Shown here in pieces: positions 51,812-59,978 of a DNA stretch of 64,000 bases. The DNA lies in the NCBI RefSeq assembly GCF_042675915.1, contig NZ_JBHTKL010000001.1:558001-622000 (forward strand). Direction: 5' to 3'. Both the position numbers and the translations under genes were made by a program. The stretch comes from Thalassobacillus_A hwangdonensis (GTDB taxonomy: Bacteria > Bacillota > Bacilli > Bacillales > Halobacillaceae). Positions within the stretch are counted from its first letter, which is position 1. Each line of letters opens with the position of its first letter. Under the pieces are notes generated by a model that was not told where the DNA came from, searched no databases, and saw only the letters and a program-made list of their open reading frames with translations.

Positions 51812-52301
51812 AGCAGTTGCAGTAATCAAAGTGGGGATTGCGGATATGAATATCGTGCGCGAAGGTAGCGTAATCCGTACATCAGGCCTAGGTTCATGTG
51901 TCGGGGTAATCATTTACGACCACTTAAAGAAAGTGGCGGGAATGGCACACATCATGCTTCCTGACAGCACACTTTCAAAAGGGAATATAAAAAACCTTGC
52001 AAAATATGCAAATACTGCGATTGATGAACTTATGAAACGCCTGCTTATGGAGAATGTAAGCCGGTTCGCTTTGAAAGCAAAAATCGCAGGAGGGGCGCAA
52101 ATGTTCCAGTTTTCCAATACATCGGATATGATGCGCATCGGACCAAGGAATGTGGATGCAGTGAAGAAATGTCTTAAAGAGCATGGGATTCCTCTTATTG
52201 CAGAAGATGTAGGGGGTAACAACGGACGGACGATCGAGTTTGACCCAATTACTGGCATGTTACGTATTCGGACCGTCAATAAAGGAGTTTCAGAGATTTG
52301 A
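51804..52301 (+). CDS. cheD: Chemoreceptor glutamine deamidase CheD
   Basis: CheD deamidates receptor glutamines and is controlled by CheC. From ATG 51804 it is 165 residues. The catalytic cysteine is in TSGLGSCVGVIIYD, the histidine in GMAHIMLPDST, with AKIAGGAQMF and DVGGNNGRTIEFDPITG completing the family pattern. GGAG at 51791-51794 fits this ATG better than TTG 51795. It overlaps cheC and the following small membrane gene. Confidence 0.96.
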   Translation: MNKAVAVIKVGIADMNIVREGSVIRTSGLGSCVGVIIYDHLKKVAGMAHIMLPDSTLSKGNIKNLAKYANTAIDELMKRLLMENVSRFALKAKIAGGAQMFQFSNTSDMMRIGPRNVDAVKKCLKEHGIPLIAEDVGGNNGRTIEFDPITGMLRIRTVNKGVSEI

Positions 52302-52603
52302 TGAGTGGATCACTTTTGACGAATCTAACAGGAGCACTGCTTGGTTTTGCAATAGCATTTTTTTCTTCATGGAGTGCCAATACGTTCGAAACTTCCATCA
52401 TTAGAGCAACTATTGCATTTTTTGTGCTGTTTGTTCTGATCTTTCCTCTAAGAATGGTGTTTCCAACGTTAAGAAGTGTTGAATCTTCACTTGTCCATAA
52501 GACTGAGAATAAACAATTCAATGGTGTAAATGAGCAAAGTGAAGAACAGGTGAAACAAGCATCAGCAGCCATAAAGGCGTTGTTGAAAGAAGATGCAAAA
52601 TAA
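52301..52603 (+). CDS. Small two-helix membrane protein, unknown function
   Basis: A 100-residue protein not recognised as a named family. Two hydrophobic segments are visible: LLTNLTGALLGFAIAFFSSW and RATIAFFVLFVLIFPLRMVF. A hydrophilic C-terminal tail follows, rich in E, Q and K (about 60-100). The ATG overlaps the cheD stop, so it is translated with the chemotaxis genes. In B. subtilis, as I recall, sigD follows cheD directly, so this is an extra gene of some Bacillaceae. A membrane role in motility is only suggested by position. Confidence 0.75.
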   Translation: MSGSLLTNLTGALLGFAIAFFSSWSANTFETSIIRATIAFFVLFVLIFPLRMVFPTLRSVESSLVHKTENKQFNGVNEQSEEQVKQASAAIKALLKEDAK

Positions 52604-52645
52604 GCTGACGGTATATAATCAATACATCATGGTGAGGGGGATTTT

Positions 52646-53410
52646 ATGACAAAGACGTTGTCTCCTCAGGAACAAGAGTTGTGGAATCGGTGGCATGCGG
52701 AGCAGGATATGGAAGCTGCAAATGAACTCGTCAAAATGTACGATCATCTTGTCAGCTTTCATGTGCAGCGGATCTCAGCCCACCTGCCATCCAGTGTAAG
52801 TAAGGATGATATTAGAAGTTTAGGAGTTTTCGGGCTATTTGATGCCTTGAGGAAATTCGATTTGAAGCGGGATTTGAAGTTTGATACGTACGCTTCTTTC
52901 AGGATTCGTGGTGCAATCATCGATGGGTTGAGAAAAGAAGATTGGCTTCCTCGCTCAACGAGGGATAAAGCAAAAAAAATCGATCAGATTACCGAGTCGC
53001 TCGAACAGAAATTGCACCGTCCCCCAAGTATCAGTGAAGTAGCTGAGGCAGTCAGCATGACAGAGACGGAAGTAGCAGAAGTTAATAAGGATGCTTTATA
53101 CGCCAATGTCCTTTCAATGGAAGAGAAAGTTAAAGATGATGGAAGTGGACAGGACAATTCCGGATACACACTTCCGGATCCTAAAACATTATCACCTGAT
53201 GCAAAGCTCATCCAATCGGAAAACCATCATGAATTGGCAGAAGCAATTCTTGAGCTTAAGGAAAATGAACAACTCGTCATCAGTCTCTTCTATAACGATG
53301 AACTGACTTTGACAGAAATCGGCCAGGTGCTCGATCTTACAACTTCGAGAATTTCCCAAATCCATGCGAAGGCATTATTCAAGTTGAAACATATCCTTTC
53401 AAAACTGTAG
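52646..53410 (+). CDS. sigD: Motility sigma factor SigD (FliA/WhiG family)
   Basis: SigD directs RNA polymerase to late flagellar, chemotaxis and autolysin promoters and is held by FlgM. The 254-residue protein has region 2 (LGVFGLFDALRKFDLKRDLK, YASFRIRGAIIDGLRKEDWL with the RG-AI-D motif), region 3, and a region 4 helix-turn-helix (LTEIGQVLDLTTSRISQIHA). GAGGGGG precedes the ATG. Being late in a long operon, its level depends on transcription reaching the end. Confidence 0.98.
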   Translation: MTKTLSPQEQELWNRWHAEQDMEAANELVKMYDHLVSFHVQRISAHLPSSVSKDDIRSLGVFGLFDALRKFDLKRDLKFDTYASFRIRGAIIDGLRKEDWLPRSTRDKAKKIDQITESLEQKLHRPPSISEVAEAVSMTETEVAEVNKDALYANVLSMEEKVKDDGSGQDNSGYTLPDPKTLSPDAKLIQSENHHELAEAILELKENEQLVISLFYNDELTLTEIGQVLDLTTSRISQIHAKALFKLKHILSKL

Positions 53411-53447
53411 GAATAGAGTTCGTCAAGTAGGGAGGAGGAGTGAAAGG

Positions 53448-54827
53448 ATGGACGGTTTCGATGATCATTTTTCAATTGCCATACACCATGATAAATTGCA
53501 GGCCGAGTTACATATTGAAGAGGAATATAAAGATCAATTGCATTTTTCACCTGATGAACTAATCCACCTTCTTAATGAGAGAAACATCATTCATGGTATA
53601 AATGAAACTGCAATCCAATCGATAGCTGACGGTCTTGATAGAAATCATTCGCCGGTTATCATCGCCTCTGGTGATGAACCTCAGGCTGGAGAGGACGGTA
53701 AGATCATCTTCGATAAACAAGAAGCAGCGATGACGATCGAACATGACGAACGTGTCAATTTCCGCGACATCCTCCAGCTTCCGACTGCCAGCGAAGGAGA
53801 GCGGATCGCCAGACTTACTCCTCCGACACTAGGGGTGCCGGGACGTAACATTTTCGGAAAAGAGCTTCCTGCGAAGCCGGGAAAATCTGCTAGGATTCGT
53901 GCCGGTAAGAACGTAAGGTGGAAAGAGTCTGGGGCAGCTTTTTACGCTGAAGCAACGGGACAACTGAGTTTCAATGAAACGACCATCCATGTCTATCCTT
54001 TGTATGAAGTACAAGGAGATCTTGATATGCGTACGGGCAATCTGGATTTCGTCGGTTCGATCCGGATCCGGGGAAATGTCCCGACTGGATATCGTATTTC
54101 CGCTAAAGGAGACATCACTATCATGGGACTGGTGGAAGGCGCTGAAATCGAAGCAGGTGGCTCCGTTCATATCCATGAAGGAATTTCAGGTCAGAAACGA
54201 GCGGTTGTACGGGCGGGTATGGATGTGCGAGCCGGTTATATCAACCAGTGTTACGTAGAAGCTGGTCGGAACATCCTTGCTGAAAATTCCATCCTTCATA
54301 GTGAATGCATTGCCAAAGAGCATATCTATTGCCAACAGGGGAACATCATTGGGGGTTCTTCATCCGCTGGTATAACCATTGAAGCGAAAGACGTCGGTAA
54401 CCGAATGCATTCACCTACCGGTTTATATATCGGCATCAATAAAAAAGTACATGAAAAAGAAAAAGTCATGAAAGAAAAATCTGAACAAATCAATGAGACG
54501 ATACAAAAATTGCGCAGGATCGGAAGTCTTTTGGATAGTAAGGGCAAGGCAGAAGGAAAACTGGCAATGAAGGATCGTATTACACTGTTAAGACAGAAGA
54601 ATTCGCTGGATAAATGTGAGAAAGAGCTTGAGGATATTGAATTTGAGCTGGAGAGGACAAAAAGTACAATCGGAACACTTGATCATGCTAAGCTGACTGT
54701 GAAAGGGACGATGTATTCCGGTGTCGATCTCGGTTTCGGCAAATACCAGCGTAAGATTCTGCAGACCTTCAAGACAGTGAATGTCACGCTTGACGACGGC
54801 GAGGTTTGCATTACCCCCATGGTATAA
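53448..54827 (+). CDS. fapA: FapA family (DUF342) protein
   Basis: A 459-residue cytoplasmic protein of the FapA/DUF342 family. The N-terminal domain (about 1-120) leads to a central beta-helix of repeated short strands (GNLDFVGSIRIRGNVPTGYR, GDITIMGLVEGAEIEAGGSV, HIHEGISGQKRAVVRAGMDV), then a coiled coil (about 330-420). Its biochemistry is poorly known; homologues occur beside sigD and chemotaxis genes and in polar localisation contexts. GGAGGAG precedes the ATG. B. subtilis 168 has, as I recall, no such gene here. Confidence 0.85.
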   Translation: MDGFDDHFSIAIHHDKLQAELHIEEEYKDQLHFSPDELIHLLNERNIIHGINETAIQSIADGLDRNHSPVIIASGDEPQAGEDGKIIFDKQEAAMTIEHDERVNFRDILQLPTASEGERIARLTPPTLGVPGRNIFGKELPAKPGKSARIRAGKNVRWKESGAAFYAEATGQLSFNETTIHVYPLYEVQGDLDMRTGNLDFVGSIRIRGNVPTGYRISAKGDITIMGLVEGAEIEAGGSVHIHEGISGQKRAVVRAGMDVRAGYINQCYVEAGRNILAENSILHSECIAKEHIYCQQGNIIGGSSSAGITIEAKDVGNRMHSPTGLYIGINKKVHEKEKVMKEKSEQINETIQKLRRIGSLLDSKGKAEGKLAMKDRITLLRQKNSLDKCEKELEDIEFELERTKSTIGTLDHAKLTVKGTMYSGVDLGFGKYQRKILQTFKTVNVTLDDGEVCITPMV

Positions 54828-54851
54828 TCCATTCAAGGAGGTTGGAAAGTC

Positions 54852-55163
54852 GTGAGTTGGAAATCGATTGAAATGCAAGTAGCTTTACCTAGGACACAGG
54901 ATGCAGGTAAACTTCAAGAGCAATTCCAGCAGCGGAACCAACATCTCCAGGAAAATTTGGGACAACAGCAGCTAGCCACAGACCAAACAAAGCGGAAAAC
55001 CGTAAATAAGCAAGAAGCGAAAGCGGATGTCAGCCTCAAAGACGACAGTGAAGATTCGCAACAGGAGAGCTCCCGGGACCACTCTTCGGATTCAGACACA
55101 AAGGAACATACATATGAAGAAAACCATCCTTATCTCGGGAAACACATTGATTTTAGTGGGTGA
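54852..55163 (+). CDS. Small charged Q/E-rich protein, unknown function
   Basis: A 103-residue hydrophilic protein. Residues 1-15 (MSWKSIEMQVALPRT) look structured; the rest is rich in Q, E, S, K and D and probably helical then disordered. It is not recognised as a named family. The start is GTG 54852 after an excellent AAGGAGGT. It lies between fapA and the SwrB-like gene and shares their transcript. Confidence 0.7.
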   Translation: MSWKSIEMQVALPRTQDAGKLQEQFQQRNQHLQENLGQQQLATDQTKRKTVNKQEAKADVSLKDDSEDSQQESSRDHSSDSDTKEHTYEENHPYLGKHIDFSG

Positions 55164-55169
55164 AACTTA

Positions 55170-55658
55170 ATGGTAACAACCTTATTGTTTGTCGTAAGTT
55201 TTCTTTTGCATGGTGTGACGGTCCTTGTACTGATCATTCTTGCAACAAGAATGAAGCGGGCAGAAGATTCAGAGCAGAATCAAAAGCAGGCGACAGAGGA
55301 AATCGAGCAGCTGTTTTCTGCTTATTTAATGGAAATCAAAGATGAGAACGATCGACTGAAGCAATTGCTGGAAGAAGCTTCCCCTGTTCTCCCCAAAGTG
55401 GAAAGTGAGAGAATGGAAGCGAAGGTACACGTTCCAGTAGATCATATAGCAGTTGATGAACAGGATCAGGAAGATATCAAGCATGGAAAGGTGAATACCT
55501 ATCAGCCACCTAGTCCTGATGTGCAGGATACAGTAGAGGTATCTCTCAACACAAAGGTGGCCAGGCTGCATCAAGAAGGCTTTTCAGCAGAGGAGATTGC
55601 TCGCAGACTTGGACGTGGATTGACAGAAGTCGAGCTTATGCTGAAATTTAACCGTTGA
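55170..55658 (+). CDS. SwrB-like membrane-anchored protein (DUF6115 type)
   Basis: A 162-residue protein with one N-terminal membrane helix (about 3-25, TTLLFVVSFLLHGVTVLVLI), a coiled-coil segment (about 30-70), an acidic linker, and a C-terminal helix-turn-helix-like end VARLHQEGFSAEEIARRLGR, then GLTEVELMLKF. The position between sigD and rpsB and this architecture match SwrB (YlxL) of B. subtilis, which promotes basal-body maturation and swarming. Similarity is mostly architectural, so I leave the symbol empty. Confidence 0.75.
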   Translation: MVTTLLFVVSFLLHGVTVLVLIILATRMKRAEDSEQNQKQATEEIEQLFSAYLMEIKDENDRLKQLLEEASPVLPKVESERMEAKVHVPVDHIAVDEQDQEDIKHGKVNTYQPPSPDVQDTVEVSLNTKVARLHQEGFSAEEIARRLGRGLTEVELMLKFNR

Positions 55659-55674
55659 TTTTAAGCAAACCCTC

Positions 55675-55703
55675 TTGATTGAGAGAAAAGCTTATGATAT
55701 ATT
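55675..55703 (+). promoter_or_regulatory. Sigma-A promoter for rpsB
   Basis: TTGATT (55675-55680), 17-nt spacer, TATATT (55698-55703). It lies just after the SwrB-like gene and gives a leader of about 115 nt before rpsB. Confidence 0.6.
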
Positions 55704-55724
55704 TACTCTTGGTGTTAATACACA

Positions 55725-55789
55725 CGCCTGCGGATTTTCTAAAGGGTGCTTTGTACAATACAAAGTCTTTAGAGGAAATGATGCCGGCG
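55725..55789 (+). promoter_or_regulatory. Structured rpsB leader, candidate S2 autoregulation element
   Basis: A nested stem-loop: CGCC/GGCG (55725-55728 with 55786-55789), a stem of about 10 pairs around CTAAAG/CTTTAG (55739-55744 with 55767-55772, extended by U-A and U-G pairs), and an apical CTTTGTA/TACAAAG (55749-55755 with 55759-55765). Ribosomal protein leaders often carry such folds for feedback control; that role is inferred here. Confidence 0.45.
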
Positions 55790-55826
55790 GAGGAACAAAA
55801 AAAACCAAAAAACAGGAGGAACAAAC

Positions 55827-56570
55827 ATGTCTGTAATTTCAATGAAACAGCTTCTAGAAGCTGGGGTACATTTCGGACACCAAACACGCCGTTGGAATCC
55901 GAAGATGAAAAAGTATATCTTCACGGAGCGTAACGGTATTTACATCATCGACCTTCAAAAGACTGTCAAGAAAGTTGATGAAGCGTACAAGTACATTAGG
56001 GATATCGCTGCTGATGGCGGTAACATCCTATTCGTAGGTACGAAAAAACAAGCACAGGAAACAGTACGTGACGAAGCTACTCGTTGTGGAATGTTCTACA
56101 TCAACCAGCGTTGGTTGGGTGGAACGTTGACGAACTTCCAAACGATCCGTAAGCGTATCAAACGTCTTAAAGACATCGAGCGCATGGAAGAGGACGGTAC
56201 ATTTGATGTACTTCCTAAGAAAGAAACTGTTATGTTGCTTAAAGAAAAAGATCGCCTTGTCAAATTCCTAGGCGGAATCAAAGAAATGAAGAGCCTTCCG
56301 GACGCTCTATTTGTAATCGATCCACGCAAAGAGCGTATCGCGATTGCTGAAGCTCATAAATTGAACATTCCAATCGTTGGAATGGTAGATACAAACTGTG
56401 ACCCTGACGAAATCGACTACGTCATCCCAGCGAACGACGATGCGATTCGTGCTGTCAAATTGATGACTTCTAAAATGGCTGACGCTGTTCTTGAAGCAAA
56501 ACAAGGCGAAGAAGAAACAGAGGTTGCTGAAGAAGCTGAAACTGAAGCAGCAGAAGCTGCACAAGAGTAA
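55827..56570 (+). CDS. rpsB: 30S ribosomal protein S2
   Basis: S2 binds the 30S head-body junction and is needed for S1 recruitment. The 247-residue protein shows MKQLLEAGVHFGHQTRRWNP, NGIYIIDLQKTVKKVDEAY, FVGTKKQAQETVRDEATRCG, YINQRWLGGTLTNFQTIRKR and PIVGMVDTNCDPDEIDYVIP. The C-terminal tail is acidic. AGGAGGAAC precedes the ATG. A terminator follows and tsf is next. Confidence 0.99.
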   Translation: MSVISMKQLLEAGVHFGHQTRRWNPKMKKYIFTERNGIYIIDLQKTVKKVDEAYKYIRDIAADGGNILFVGTKKQAQETVRDEATRCGMFYINQRWLGGTLTNFQTIRKRIKRLKDIERMEEDGTFDVLPKKETVMLLKEKDRLVKFLGGIKEMKSLPDALFVIDPRKERIAIAEAHKLNIPIVGMVDTNCDPDEIDYVIPANDDAIRAVKLMTSKMADAVLEAKQGEEETEVAEEAETEAAEAAQE

Positions 56571-56581
56571 GAGAAGGTTTC

Positions 56582-56619
56582 AAAGGTGATAAGGGGGAAA
56601 ACCTTTTATCACCTTTTTT
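56582..56619 (+). terminator. Intrinsic terminator or attenuator after rpsB
   Basis: Perfect 11-bp stem (56582-56592 with 56606-56616), then T to 56619. As rpsB and tsf are usually co-transcribed, partial read-through is likely. Confidence 0.85.
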
Positions 56620-56668
56620 AAAGCAAACGCTTATTACTTAAGCTTGTTACTTAAAAGGAGGAAAAATA

Positions 56669-57553
56669 ATGGCTGTAACTGCAAAAATGGTAAAAGAACT
56701 TCGTGAAAAAACAGGTGCTGGAATGATGGATTGTAAGAAGGCACTTACTGAAACTGACGGAGAAATGGACAAAGCGGTAGAATGGCTTCGTGAAAAAGGG
56801 ATCTCCAAAGCTCAGAAGAAAGCGGATCGTATCGCGGCTGAAGGTTCTGCATCCATCCATACAGATGGAAACGCTGCTGTCCTTCTTGAAGTTAACTGTG
56901 AAACGGACTTCGTTACGAAAAACGACCAGTTCAAAACATTGTTGGTCGAGCTAGGTAAACACCTTCTTTCCCAAAGACCTGCAACTGTTGAAGAAGCACT
57001 TGAACAGAAACTTCACGGAGAAGGCGACACGTTGAACGATTATATCACTACTACTGTAGCTAAGATCGGAGAAAAAATCTCCCTTCGTCGTTTCACAATC
57101 GCTGAAAAGACTGACGCGGATGCATTCGGTGCTTACATCCACATGGGCGGTAACATCGGTGTATTGACGGTTCTTGAAGGTTCTACAGATGAACAGGCAG
57201 CAAAAGACGTTGCAATGCACGTAGCAGCTGTAAATCCTCGTTATGTATCTCGTGATGCAGTATCTGAAGAAGAAGTGAACAAAGAGCGTGAACTACTGAA
57301 AACTCAAGCGATGAGCGAAGGCAAGCCTGAAAACATCGTTGAGAAGATGGTAGAAGGTCGTCTAGGTAAATACTTCGAAGAGATCTGCCTGCTTGAGCAA
57401 AGCTTTGTTAAAGACCCAGATCAAAAAGTGAAGAAGTTCGTTGAGTCCAAAGGCGGCAAAATCAACGGCTTCGTACGTTACGAAGTTGGCGAAGGTATGG
57501 AAAAACGTGAAGACAACTTCGCAGAAGAGGTTATGAGCCAAGTTAAAAAATAA
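56669..57553 (+). CDS. tsf: Elongation factor Ts
   Basis: EF-Ts exchanges GDP for GTP on EF-Tu. The 294-residue protein has the N-terminal UBA-like domain MVKELREKTGAGMMDCKKAL with TETDGEMDKAVEWLREKG, then EVNCETDFVTKNDQF, HVAAVNPRYVSRDAV and EICLLEQSFVKDPDQKVKKF. AAAAGGAGGAAA precedes the ATG. No separate promoter is evident in the short gap after rpsB. Confidence 0.99.
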   Translation: MAVTAKMVKELREKTGAGMMDCKKALTETDGEMDKAVEWLREKGISKAQKKADRIAAEGSASIHTDGNAAVLLEVNCETDFVTKNDQFKTLLVELGKHLLSQRPATVEEALEQKLHGEGDTLNDYITTTVAKIGEKISLRRFTIAEKTDADAFGAYIHMGGNIGVLTVLEGSTDEQAAKDVAMHVAAVNPRYVSRDAVSEEEVNKERELLKTQAMSEGKPENIVEKMVEGRLGKYFEEICLLEQSFVKDPDQKVKKFVESKGGKINGFVRYEVGEGMEKREDNFAEEVMSQVKK

Positions 57554-57566
57554 TTATGGTTGAATC

Positions 57567-57595
57567 ATAGGGGACACGCTTGTGTTCCCTATTTT
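57567..57595 (+). terminator. Probable weak terminator after tsf
   Basis: 11-bp stem with one G-U (57567-57577 with 57582-57592), 4-nt loop, only four T. Leaky termination is likely, since no clear pyrH promoter was seen. Confidence 0.6.
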
Positions 57596-57667
57596 CAAAC
57601 ATGCTACATAGCTCTCGAGGCGATGTCGATATTCAATCAACAGACACTATTTGATATGGAGGTTACT

Positions 57668-58393
57668 ATGACAACAGCTCGTTACCGTAGAATCGTTTTG
57701 AAATTGAGTGGGGAAGCACTGAGTGGGGATCAGGGATTCGGTCTTGATCCGAAAATCGTGCAGTCCGTAGCAAAGCAAGTAAAAGAAATTGCAGAATTGG
57801 GTGTGGAAGTAGCAGTTGTCGTAGGTGGCGGAAACATCTGGCGAGGAAAAGTCGGAAGCGAGATGGGAATGGATCGTGCGAATGCTGACTACATGGGAAT
57901 GCTGGCAACTGTTATGAACTCGTTGGCATTGCAGGATAGCCTTGAAAACATCGGCATTCCTACACGTGTACAGACATCCATCGAAATGCGTCAAGTAGCA
58001 GAGCCGTACATCCGTCGAAAAGCGATCCGTCACCTAGAGAAGAAACGCGTCGTTATTTTCGCGGCTGGAACAGGTAATCCTTACTTCTCCACCGATACGA
58101 CTGCTGCTTTACGGGCAGCTGAAGTCGAAGCTGATGTCATTCTGATGGCAAAAAATAATGTAGATGGTGTGTACAATGCAGACCCAAGAGTCGATAAGGA
58201 TGCTGAAAAGTATGACCAGCTCTCCTATCTTGATGTTCTGAAAGAAGGTTTGGGTGTTATGGACTCCACTGCATCTTCATTATGTATGGACAACGATATT
58301 CCTTTACTGGTATTCTCTATTACAGAGGAAGGTAATATTAAAAAAGCCGTATTAGGCGAAAATATAGGAACGATTGTTAGGGGGAACAAATAA
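57668..58393 (+). CDS. pyrH: UMP kinase
   Basis: PyrH phosphorylates UMP to UDP. From ATG 57668 it is 241 residues of the amino-acid-kinase fold: RRIVLKLSGEALSGDQGFGL, VAVVVGGGNIWRGK, ADYMGMLATVMNSLALQD and FAAGTGNPYFSTDTTAALRA, with NVDGVYNADPR near the UMP site. TGGAGGT lies 8 nt before this ATG; the open frame back to 57560 would include the tsf hairpin. The stop overlaps the frr ATG by one base. Confidence 0.97.
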   Translation: MTTARYRRIVLKLSGEALSGDQGFGLDPKIVQSVAKQVKEIAELGVEVAVVVGGGNIWRGKVGSEMGMDRANADYMGMLATVMNSLALQDSLENIGIPTRVQTSIEMRQVAEPYIRRKAIRHLEKKRVVIFAAGTGNPYFSTDTTAALRAAEVEADVILMAKNNVDGVYNADPRVDKDAEKYDQLSYLDVLKEGLGVMDSTASSLCMDNDIPLLVFSITEEGNIKKAVLGENIGTIVRGNK

Positions 58394-58944
58394 TGGCGAT
58401 AATCAAAGAAACTGAAACGAAAATGGATCAGGCGATCCAGGCGTTCACACGAAACTTGGCTACAGTCCGTGCCGGTCGTGCAAACCCGAACCTTTTGGAT
58501 AGCGTATATGTGGATTATTATGGAGCATCAACTCCACTGAATCAGCTTGCGCAAGTATCTGCACCGGAAGCACGTCTGCTTGTTATTACTCCATACGACA
58601 AAAGCGCGATTGCTGAAATTGAAAAAGCAATTCAGAAAGCCGATCTTGGTCTGTCTCCTTCCAGTGATGGTAATGTTGTTCGTATCAACATCCCTGCACT
58701 TACGGAAGAGCGTCGTAAGGATCTTGTCAAAGTTGTCGGTAAATATGCGGAAGAAGCGAAAGTCCAAGTCCGTAACATCCGTCGAGACAGCAATGACACG
58801 TTGAAAAAGCAGGAAAAAGATGGAGAGATTACGGAAGATGAGCTTCGTTCCGGACAGGATGACGTCCAAAAGGTTACGGATAAGTACGTAGCTAAAGTTG
58901 ACGAGCTTGCCAAAAATAAAGAAGCAGAAATCTTGGAAGTATGA
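58393..58944 (+). CDS. frr: Ribosome recycling factor
   Basis: RRF splits post-termination ribosomes together with EF-G. The 183-residue protein shows NLATVRAGRANPNLLDSVYV, VDYYGASTPLNQLAQVSAPE, GLSPSSDGNVVRINIPALTE and ERRKDLVKVVGKYAEEAKVQ. It is coupled to pyrH through TAATG. A GC-rich terminator follows. Confidence 0.98.
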   Translation: MAIIKETETKMDQAIQAFTRNLATVRAGRANPNLLDSVYVDYYGASTPLNQLAQVSAPEARLLVITPYDKSAIAEIEKAIQKADLGLSPSSDGNVVRINIPALTEERRKDLVKVVGKYAEEAKVQVRNIRRDSNDTLKKQEKDGEITEDELRSGQDDVQKVTDKYVAKVDELAKNKEAEILEV

Positions 58945-58990
58945 TTCATTGAGGATGTGATTCCTCAAGGTTTGTAAAAAGGGATGATAG

Positions 58991-59029
58991 GCCGCGCTGC
59001 AACTTCTTCGTAGCGCGGCTTTCTTTTTT
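58991..59029 (+). terminator. Intrinsic terminator after frr
   Basis: 10-bp GC-rich stem with one G-U (58991-59000 with 59010-59019), then TTTCTTTTTT. Confidence 0.9.
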
Positions 59030-59100
59030 ACCATGTCAAAACCTGCAAGCTAGCAGGAGAAACACGAATTCGAGATTTTTACATAGATGATCCTGACGTC

Positions 59101-59159
59101 ATATGCCCTGTTCCCACTTTCGGTCACAGTCGGCATATAGTAGGATAATAGTATATAAT
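59101..59159 (+). promoter_or_regulatory. Possible promoter region for uppS
   Basis: TATAAT at 59154-59159 or GATAAT at 59144-59149 may be the -10; neither has a good -35. An inverted repeat ATATGCC/GGCATAT (59101-59107 with 59132-59138) spans the -35 zone, and an 8-bp palindrome TGACGTCA is at 59094-59101. Confidence 0.35.
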
Positions 59160-59195
59160 AATAAAGATGAGTATCCTTTATTGGAGGATGTAGTT

Positions 59196-59963
59196 ATGTC
59201 GATCAGACTTCCATTCATGAAAAAAAGAATAAAACACGAGCCTCAACCGGTAGGGCTTGAACTGAAGCATCTCCCTTCTCATATCGCCATCATCATGGAT
59301 GGGAATGGAAGATGGGCGAAGAACCGAGGTATGCCAAGGATAGCCGGGCATAAGGAAGGCATGAATGTTGTAAAGAAAATTGTCAGGTGTGCTTCTGATC
59401 TCGGTATCGAGACGTTGACGTTATATGCATTTTCCACTGAAAATTGGAAACGTCCGAAAAAAGAAGTCGAGTTTTTGATGAGGCTGCCGATGGAGTTTCT
59501 GAATACATACTTGCCTGAATTGATCGAAAAGAATGTCCGAGTAGAAACGATCGGAGATTTCGAGGGGTTACCTCCTCATACGAAACAGGCAGTATCAGAA
59601 GCGAAAGAGAAAACAAGAGAGAACACCGGCATGGTATTGAACTTTGCCCTGAACTACGGGAGTCGCCACGAAATGCTTGAAGCTGTGAAAAGTATTTCCA
59701 TGCAAGTGAAGGAAGGCCGTTTAGACATCGATGATATTGACGAAGATGTATTTACGGACCAGCTATTCACCTCGAAATTCAAGGAGCCGGACCTGTTGAT
59801 CCGTACAAGCGGCGAACAGCGTCTCAGCAACTTCTTACTCTGGCAGCTCGCCTATACCGAGTTCTGGTTCACAGATGTGTACTGGCCTGATTTTGATGAG
59901 GCTTATTTTGAAAAAGCACTATATGATTACCAAAACAGAAAACGTCGTTACGGCGGAATTTAA
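59196..59963 (+). CDS. uppS: Undecaprenyl diphosphate synthase
   Basis: UppS condenses eight isopentenyl units onto farnesyl diphosphate to make the C55 lipid carrier for cell-wall synthesis. From ATG 59196 it is 255 residues. Catalytic IAIIMDGNGRWAKNRGMPRI is followed by GHKEGM, TLYAFSTENWKRP, LNFALNYGSRHE and PDLLIRTSGEQRLSNFLLWQ. TTGGAGGAT lies before this ATG; the open frame from 59103 lacks a ribosome-binding site. cdsA follows after 15 nt. Confidence 0.97.
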   Translation: MSIRLPFMKKRIKHEPQPVGLELKHLPSHIAIIMDGNGRWAKNRGMPRIAGHKEGMNVVKKIVRCASDLGIETLTLYAFSTENWKRPKKEVEFLMRLPMEFLNTYLPELIEKNVRVETIGDFEGLPPHTKQAVSEAKEKTRENTGMVLNFALNYGSRHEMLEAVKSISMQVKEGRLDIDDIDEDVFTDQLFTSKFKEPDLLIRTSGEQRLSNFLLWQLAYTEFWFTDVYWPDFDEAYFEKALYDYQNRKRRYGGI

Positions 59964-59978
59964 GGTGTTGATGTCGCA

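Noticed and set aside
26603..55658. fla/che operon as horizontally acquired or unusual in order
   Set aside because: Order, lengths and overlaps follow the standard Bacillus operon; composition is like its neighbours.
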